DNA from: Nemopilema nomurai
Taxonomy: Eukaryota; Cnidaria; Scyphozoa; Rhizostomeae; Rhizostomatidae
DNA: 64,000 nucleotides
Assembly (NCBI GenBank): GCA_003864495.1
Contig: ML133479.1
Location: 441,854-505,853, forward strand
Reading direction: 5' to 3'
The stretch's first letter is position 1, and the number at the start of each line of letters is the position of its first letter. The notes under the pieces are model-generated. The model ran no database searches and was not told where the DNA came from. It worked only from the letters and a program-made list of their open reading frames with translations. Shown here piece after piece: positions 56,448-64,000 of this stretch. Made by a program: the position numbers and the translations under genes.

Positions 56448-58585
56448 AATCACAAATTACACTTAGTGCTATCTCAATCCTTATTTAAAAAAATTGATAA
56501 AGATATAAGTTGTATCCAGCTAACATAAATTTGCCACAAGGAAAACAGGAGCTTCTCAGATGCCTCAATGTTCAATGTTCAATTCACTAGTCTGGTATAG
56601 TTTTGAGTATCACCATTTAATCGATGTAAGAAAACACTCTGATCCTTTTCTTAATAATTCGGTGTTATATTGCTATTCGATCAGTTTTTAAGTTTATGAT
56701 GAGATAATGCTATGAATCAATTTATCCAAAAAAATAGTTCACGGTGAACTTTGCTTAGAGACTGACTCTTTAACTAACAATTTTACTAAGTAATAATGCA
56801 AATTTGTAGTTTTTAATGTTTATTCAACTTTGAATATTTTCATTACTCAATCTAAATTAGGTGATGTCGTAAGAACTAGTATTTATTCAATCGTTCAGCA
56901 TTTTGAAGATACGAGTATAAATGGTATCTATTAATTTATCATATCTTTAATCATAGGATGCTTAAATTTTTAGGACATTTTGCTTTGACACGCCGATTAG
57001 TCTTTTAAAGCTAGATACTCGAAGTCGTTTCTATGCTTGGCATGTTTGGTTATTGGGTCGTAAAGAAAAGTTTCTTCTCCTTCCAATGTTTTATTTACAT
57101 GCACAGAGCAAAATATCACCTTACGTAGGCTGAATAAGTATAACATATAGTATGAATAAACTTATCGTCTGATTTGACGGTAACTACCACGATTACTCAG
57201 AATATGATCGGTAAGGCTGTTTTTAGGGGTAAAGCGACTGAATATGTAAAGCGACTGATATGTACCACACATATTGCACTCAAATGCACCATTAAAGTAT
57301 GCCTGGTAATTTAGGCACGCATCGATTACTCTTGCTGTCAAATTTTTTTCACAGTTTTATTAGCTATGCTATTGATTGCATGACTGTGTGGAAAGATGCA
57401 TTTGGGCATTCGTTTTTCTTCAGTGACGATTCAGTAAGCTCGCACGTATAAGTTTTCGTCAGTTATGCAAGCTTTTCCCTCGGAAGCCATCTGATATCTG
57501 GTACAGGGACCTTTTTACTGTTTTGCGTTGCACAGTAGCACGGAATCAACAGCCGAGGCATAGTCGCTGAATTCGTTTCTTTAAAGCTTAGTGCGTAACT
57601 AAAGAGGCAATGCTTACTTTAAGACATATTCTTAAAAATCGTCAAAGTTATTCGATACATCTGCCTTGACTTGTAGAGACAATATGCCAAGCATAGAGAT
57701 ACACTGGAACTCTTAAAGCCTCTGCAATAAAGCTTTTATGTGCATGAAGCAGGAAAAAGTTAATTGACAACAGAAAATTTTTGCATATTGATTACCCGCA
57801 ATTCGGTTACAATGTCGTTGAACTTTTACAATTCAAACAACTCCGTTCTGATTCTAAGTCACTCGGTCCATCTGTGTCATGTGTTTTGGCAATTTCATTG
57901 TTGATGTGGTAACAACAAAGTTTACATGAAATTTAAATCAGTTGACTCATTTGCCCAAATTTTTTGTTCAATGTAATTGAATTGCTGTTTGTATACAATG
58001 TTGTGGGTAGTCTGAATGTCGTGGGTAAAACGAACTAAGTGGAGCCTTGAGTCCTAGGGTGATTCAGTCTCTGCAGTCCGTCTCTTAACGCTATTCCCAC
58101 AATTTTTGTTTTTTGTGGTGCCTTACAGATAAGGAGGGCAGATTGGATAACACAAGAAGTCAATACAAGTTCAAGTGTTTCATTCGTTTTATTGTAGTTT
58201 TATAGATATCATTCGGCAGCCTACAGTAAGGGAGCATTTTTTCTTGAAGGTCTTTGCAATTGGATAGGGACAGCTTTCTGTGACTTTATTAGGCCTGCCG
58301 AGCCGCATGTAAAACTTTGATGCACATAGCCAACCCCACCCTTCTTTTCCTTTCTTCTATTGTTCGGATAATAACAGAGGTGATGTGCAGCATACTGTCT
58401 GCAAAGGCGGAGGAGCCCGACCAGACGCCATTATGGAGCGCGCCATTCGCAGATGATTGCTTCATCTCCGTCCTATTCGGTTTGAAGAATTTAGGTCAGT
58501 GTGCAATGATCTGGGCTGCATGTAAACGCGTTTCGAGTCCAAGTTTCATAGATATATTCAGTATTAAAATTTGAATACTGATGGG
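56448..58585. other. Intergenic region between the fusion gene and the JADE-like gene
   Basis: About 2.1 kb, AT-rich. It must hold the 3' untranslated region of the fusion gene and the promoter of the JADE-like gene. A less AT-rich patch at about 58380-58470 is the likeliest promoter or 5' leader. No exon or element was recognised. Confidence 0.45.
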
Positions 58586-61500
58586 ATGATTTCGAAACAA
58601 GCCACAACTAAAAGAGTTTATTCGCATGGCGAAGGTAAGTTGATTCGATCTTTTCTGTATGTTTTTAACTAAACATGGCCTACGTTTGCGGTCTCATCAG
58701 GTTACTTTCTGAAATATTGAACAAAGATGGCAAAAGTTGGTCCACTGTTTCAGCTTATTCACAAGATTCACTATCGAATTTATGTACCAAATTCGGGCTA
58801 CCCTACCTTGAATGATAGATGTGTAGATCCTGGTATTAGCTAGCCTTGGCTGGGAAATGCAAATGGAGGAATGAAGGCCTAACTAGTTTTGCAATCGGCC
58901 GCGCTAAGGGATTTGTCTTGATGGCCTCCCTGCTTGCGGTGGATTAGAAGATTGATGCAACTTCCTTTTGTTTTAAGTTAGTGGTTCAAAGTGTTGTGCG
59001 TAGCGATCATTGTATGATTATGCCTTTGTAAGTTAATGTTGGCTCGCCCTGTTCGCGAACGTGGCTTCGCTGGAAAGTTAGAGACTGTATTGATGCTGTA
59101 ATGGCTGTATTACTGAGCTCTGTCTTACCTCTTAAGCAAATCTTCTGCATGAGGATGAAGGCGTGTAAATCGGCATCTCATTTTGGCTTTGATGTTTGTG
59201 CATGTTTTTTAATTTTAATCTTTTAGTCAAAATAAATAGTCAAAATAAAAGTTTGTTACTGCTTAAATCTTCAAAGTCGGCGTCCTTTGAAATTTTCCTA
59301 ATACTTTTTGACATTGGAAAGAACTGTGCATAAATGAATGCAACAAGTCACTTAGCACAGGTGCAAATAGCTTTCTGTTTTCCATTATTTTTAATGCTAG
59401 CCCATGCAGACTACAATCTTTGCTTTAATAAAAAGTGTCTAATCATTATGGACTTATTATTAGCTGTTTTCAGCTCTATATTCGACCTACTGAAATTCTT
59501 CAAGATTTCACTAATGCACCATTGTTTAGAGATGATAATCAAATTGGATTAAATGGGCTACAGAGGCATACCATAATAGATTGATCTCTATATTCACCAG
59601 ACATCTGTTTTACGAAACATCTAGGTAATGTGACTAGCAGCAACCTTAGACTTTTAGATTTTTGAAAAGGAGTATTCATAACAGAATGCTTAGTTACTCA
59701 CCAACAAGTTTATTATATATATTATTAAAATTTCTGTAACACAACTCACAAGTTACATTTGATTGATGTGTTGTAAAGCAATCCAAACATATTCAAATAA
59801 AAATATCTTTTGGCAAACAAACTCTGTTATTGTTGTTGGAAATACTGTAAAGGCTATGCAATATTTTCACATCATTTCCTGTTAGCATTGAATGCAAAGC
59901 TATGAATGGGTTGAATAAAAAATCATTAATAAGTTTAGGACTTTATATGCGGTCAGTTGTTATTGTGGAACATTCATCTCATCTGTAAGGCAGAAGATCC
60001 TTATTCCATGCTCAACCCTTCAGGATAAGATTATGTTCATAACCCAGTACTAAGAATTGCTTTCTGGTTGTTGAGTTCTTTTGACCTTTGAATTTCGAAG
60101 AGAATTAAGAGTACCAGTTGTTATTCTCCTTTGGGGAATGATAATGCCCCAGTCCTCCTCCATGAAAAATTGTCAATATATACCTGGGCGAATAGGCTCT
60201 TTGAGTTTCAAAGCCATGACTAAAAGGTGTGGTCTTTCACTGGTAGTCTAGAGGCTCTGAACTTTCATTGTTTTCTTTTTGCTTAAAAAGAATAATATGT
60301 GACTGTGTCACCTCTGATTTACAATAAGGCATCCTAGATAGAGAAAGCCAATTTTGGTATACACTAGTGTATAATTTGACAACTTTCTAAGAGGAAAGGA
60401 CATGGTGATAAATTTAACAAATGAGATAAAAAGGCATGTGGGTTTCAACAAAGTTGTTTAGAAATGTCATTGAACATTGTTTTAAAATGCAGTTGTTTTG
60501 TTCAAGAAGAATATCTGTTGTCATCTACATGATATATATATACAAAAGTTAATCAATCCAAATCGAAGCAAATGTAAGATTTTTGTGCTGTTAATTATGA
60601 AACTCTCTTTATCTTTAGAAACAGAATCAAGAAAGAAGTCTAAACCAAGGTATTTGCCTGCTTATATATCATGCATCATAGCCACAGTCATATGGAAGCC
60701 ATCAGCTTGTTGCTATTCTCTCCTTACATAGGCACGCTAGAAATTCATCATAATTCAATTTTTGTAGTGAAAAATTTTAAAAACATTTTCTTATTGCAAA
60801 GTTCTCCATAATTTTATAATCAAAATTATAAAAAAACAAAAAATAGAGTTCTGCCTGGAGGAAGTAAATGCTAATTTTACCCAATCTAACACAACTAATG
60901 AATCATGTTGTCTCTGGTTTTTGCACTTGTTGTTCTTTTCTAATATTGTTCAGTAAATAGTAGTGTTATTCTCTTTTAGTGAAATATGCTAATATGACTT
61001 ATCTTGTTCTTTTCAGTCTAGACATTATTGATTGGAAAGATGAAATACATTACAGAAGTATAATTTTACAAAATTTATAGACTTTCATCAATTTAACAGA
61101 AATATTGATTACAAGCATGGTTTTTATTCTCATATTTGTATATAATATTATATATATGTAGCTTTTGTGATCTAATTTTATCATCACAATATTAACAACT
61201 TTTTGAAGTCTAGGATTTCACCATAGAAATCAATAGATTGGTTATTTGTCAGTTATTTGCTAGTATCAATGTTTGAATTATACACACTGGTGTGTAGTCA
61301 GAAAAGCTGCACAATGCATATATAATACCACTTGTCTGTCTGTATTTTACTTATTGTAAGTTTCATTATATTTTGAAGGTCCTGCCTCACCTGCAGGAGC
61401 TCAGCTCAGGTCGGATATCAATGATAGAAAGCCTGCTGAGGTATGTTTATGGCACATTATTTTCCTAATCTGTGCATGTTGATAACAAGAAATTGCAAGT

Positions 61501-63880
61501 CTTTCATTAATAGACCACAGTAATCTTTCATATTATTTGTCCTTGTTCAATATTAATTTTTTGGAATTGATGGAACCAATTGATTATGTCTCAAATTATT
61601 TCCCTTCCCAAATATATATCTGTTTTTTTGTAATTTCATGATCGGTTTCACATTTGTTCACTGTTGTGACTTTTTCAAACTTGATATTTGTGTAGATAAA
61701 GATCATTCATTTTGGCATCAGGAAGCTGAAAAATTGGAACTGTTTTTTGTTAGTGCTATTGTTTAGATTATCTTACTTTTTCTTAACATTAATATTTATT
61801 AACATTTGAGAGTGGTAACCAAATTGGTTGGGTTCTTTTTGCAGGTTTTTAGAACTGATTTCATTACTGCAATGAAGGTTACTGACAATGCCAACTTTGC
61901 TGCTGATAAAACCTATGAACTTACAGACCCATGGAGACAAGAATGGGAAAAGGGTGTTCAGGTATCCTGGAAATTTCACTACCTTATGTTTGCAGTGTTC
62001 AGAAGCCCATCAAGGCCTGTGAAAAAAGTTTTGAAAGAACTGTTTGTTTCTCAGCTCTTTTGGAGAGTTAAGTTTTTACATCTTCTCAGACATGTCCTTG
62101 AAAGAATACCAAACCAATTTGCTATGGATTTTGCAGAGTGGAGGGCAACACAGATAAAAAATTCACTTTGAAGCTTTCATTGCATTTTGTCAAGTTTTTG
62201 TATCTATAGGGTGTATCTCCATGTTTTGCTGGGACATATTTTGTAATCGTTTCTTAGTTTGGTATATAAAATCTTGATACACATTTGCCTTTGTCATGCA
62301 AATATTTTGTATAATCCACTACTTTTACTAAGTACAATTAAAATGAATACTATTCTGATCTTATTTTTGAGCAAAAATTGCTAGAGGCAGTTGCTTTTAC
62401 CAGTTGTTTGCACATTATGTGGACTGTGAAAGGTTTTGTTCGAATTTTGTTTCAGGTTCCAGTGAATCCTGATGCACTTCCTAAAACATCACTAAGGTAA
62501 TTGATGACATTATTTGAGTATGTTTTGCCTTTTGGTTGTCATGTTGGGAACCTGCATTTTAATTTTAATTCAAGGTAGTCAAGGATTCTAGGCGGTCAGC
62601 AAAACTTGTACTGTCCAACTGATAGGAAAATCCTTCCAGGATCAGCTAATTATTGTATATAGAATGATGGTGTGCCCTTGTGGTAGTGTAGCTTGTTTAT
62701 TTATGTATTGTGGTTTTAATGGTACCAAGAAACATTGGAGCCAAGTGGTTTTTACCTAGACAGTCATCAGTAGGAAAGTAAAAAAGGCCAAAGCAGGAAC
62801 GGATTAAAATGTCAGGCAGATGAATCCTGTTTATCACTACTTTCACTTTGATAGGAAAAAGGACATTCAACAGCATGGAAAAAGATACACTGCATTTTCA
62901 CTGTGAGTTTTTACTTCTGGTGTTTTGAGTATGACCAACCTTGTGATAGGATGATTTATAAAAAGCCCCTCAAAGTGGAATCTGTCATCTTTCGTCCATC
63001 AATGCCTTAAGTTTGTTTAGATTTTAGTTTGTTTCCAACGCGAAAAATGTCTTCTCTGAGTAGAAGCCCTTTTGTATTGCCACTTGTCCCTTCATGTGAA
63101 CACATCTTTTGTATTAGATAAACAACTTGCTTTCTTCTCAATGTGTCCTTACCCATCTCTGGATTAAGTCTTAGCGTATTGTTACTGCAGGCCAAAAGGA
63201 AGAATCGCACATGAAAACCCGGAGCTTGTCCACTCAAACGAGACGACAGCTGCTTGTCTTTACGACCTGGATGATGTTGATGTTGAGTGGCTTAGAACAG
63301 CTAGAAGCGTTGTTAAAAGAGGAAGTAAGTGTTTAGCAGCCATTTCGGTTATGGCGCGTTCTAAACATCCGCAAGGCAGTTTTCATCTCCCGAAGTAAGA
63401 GATAAATTGGCTTAACGATAGCACCCGACATTGGGAACAAAACTCCTTAAAGTGCGCTGGTTAGCCCAACCACGTGTCGTCTCAACGACTTCTACTGGGA
63501 ACCCCTTTGATGTGTGGCACAAGCCCTTTAATTTTTGTGGCTAGTGTATTATTATTCAAATCAACATTGTTTTGCGATTTACTTAATACCTTTTTTTCCG
63601 CGCGTCTGAGTCAATTACTTTTGAGGCTCCATTATTTAAAGTTTTATTATTGAAAGGATTACCCAGTTTTTTAAGGATTATAATGGGTTTGCCAAAATGG
63701 CCCTTTATTCAATTTTTCTGTTCTTGGTCACTCGAACTTTGTTTCCGTTTCATTGTTGACATTTCCATAGTACAATGTGTTAATTCCTTCGAGTCCTTCA
63801 ATTTTTTCATTTTTCTCTTGTCATAAGGTAATATTGATGAATCTACGATGGAGAAGGCTATAATATACTTCGAAAGAAAG
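58586..63880 (+). CDS. JADE: JADE-family protein, 5' part (runs off the window)
   Basis: JADE proteins are PHD-finger scaffolds of the HBO1 (KAT7)-ING4/5-MEAF6 histone H4/H3 acetyltransferase complex in the nucleus. Exons: 58586-58634, 61379-61440, 61845-61961, 62456-62496, 63191-63324, 63828-63880, with phases agreeing at every junction; the last ends in a donor, so the gene continues. The 152 residues seen carry the JADE-specific N-terminal region: [17 protein letters not shown] (about 31-48), [15 protein letters not shown] (about 65-79) and [11 protein letters not shown], then ESTMEKAI, matching the enhancer-of-polycomb-like segment before the first PHD finger. The PHD fingers must lie beyond the window. 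The first exon (16 codons) is placed by its ATG, its GAAG|GTAAGT donor and its phase-1 fit; it is less certain than the rest. A two-codon upstream frame overlaps the start. Confidence 0.85.
58635..61378. other. First intron of the JADE-like gene
   Basis: A 2.7 kb AT-rich intron. Short open frames occur (for example 60498-60731) but none joins the flanking exons in phase. Nothing else was recognised. Confidence 0.45.
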
Positions 63881-64000
63881 GTAATTCTTGAAGGAATTTT
63901 TTCACCCACACTTGAATAGTGATATACCAATGAATCTTTTGGAAGTGTTTGTTCCACGGCCCCATGTCCCTGTGCAGGCCACCGTGTACTTTTTACATTT

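Noticed and set aside
60600..60655. Possible JADE exon ending SRKKSKPR before GTATTT
   Set aside because: It ends in phase 2, whereas the next exon needs phase 1; the exon at 58586-58634 fits instead.

Overview
The window looks like nuclear DNA from an invertebrate metazoan. Genes are split into many short exons with GT-AG introns, non-coding DNA is AT-rich, and minisatellites and small inverted-repeat elements are common. An intronless class-A-like GPCR and a PHKA that reads between human and insect versions would fit a cnidarian, but that placement is inference. The ORFs in most introns are noise; the genes below were rebuilt exon by exon from splice sites, codon phase and protein similarity.

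Layout. (1) 435-1271 (-): a single-exon protein with two copies of a ~73-residue helical domain, weakly LOTUS/OST-HTH-like. (2) 3524-32644 (+): a complete 34-exon gene for the phosphorylase kinase regulatory alpha subunit (PHKA), ending in a CaaX box. (3) 12422-14919 (-), inside the 8.5 kb PHKA intron 12: a two-exon homeodomain gene whose homeodomain has Glu instead of the near-invariant Asn at position 51. (4) 34197-35069 (-): a GPCR-like seven-helix protein. (5) 36885-36965 (-): tRNA-Leu(UAG). (6) 39616-56447 (+): a 28-exon gene for a ~1075-residue fusion of a class V aminotransferase (cysteine desulfurase-like) with a TtcA-type PP-loop tRNA thiolase. (7) 58586 to beyond the window (+): the 5' part of a JADE-family gene (HBO1 histone acetyltransferase scaffold).

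The most interesting system is the desulfurase-TtcA fusion. It joins in one polypeptide the sulfur-mobilising enzyme and the tRNA-thiolating enzyme that are separate proteins (IscS and TtcA) in bacteria, with the PLP lysine, candidate catalytic cysteines, SGGKDS PP-loop and Fe-S cysteine motifs all present. Cytosolic 2-thiocytidine is not, to my knowledge, an established eukaryotic tRNA modification.

A second theme is structural. Several introns carry tandem repeats lying on or just upstream of 3' splice sites: an 82-bp array of decoy acceptors before PHKA exon 13, an ~84-bp duplication before PHKA exon 8, a 72-bp duplication before exon 2 of the fusion gene, and a 37-bp array ending 16 nt before its exon 17. 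Other repeats include two diverged copies of a ~400-bp TIR element, another TIR element near the tRNA, and a LINE reverse-transcriptase remnant.
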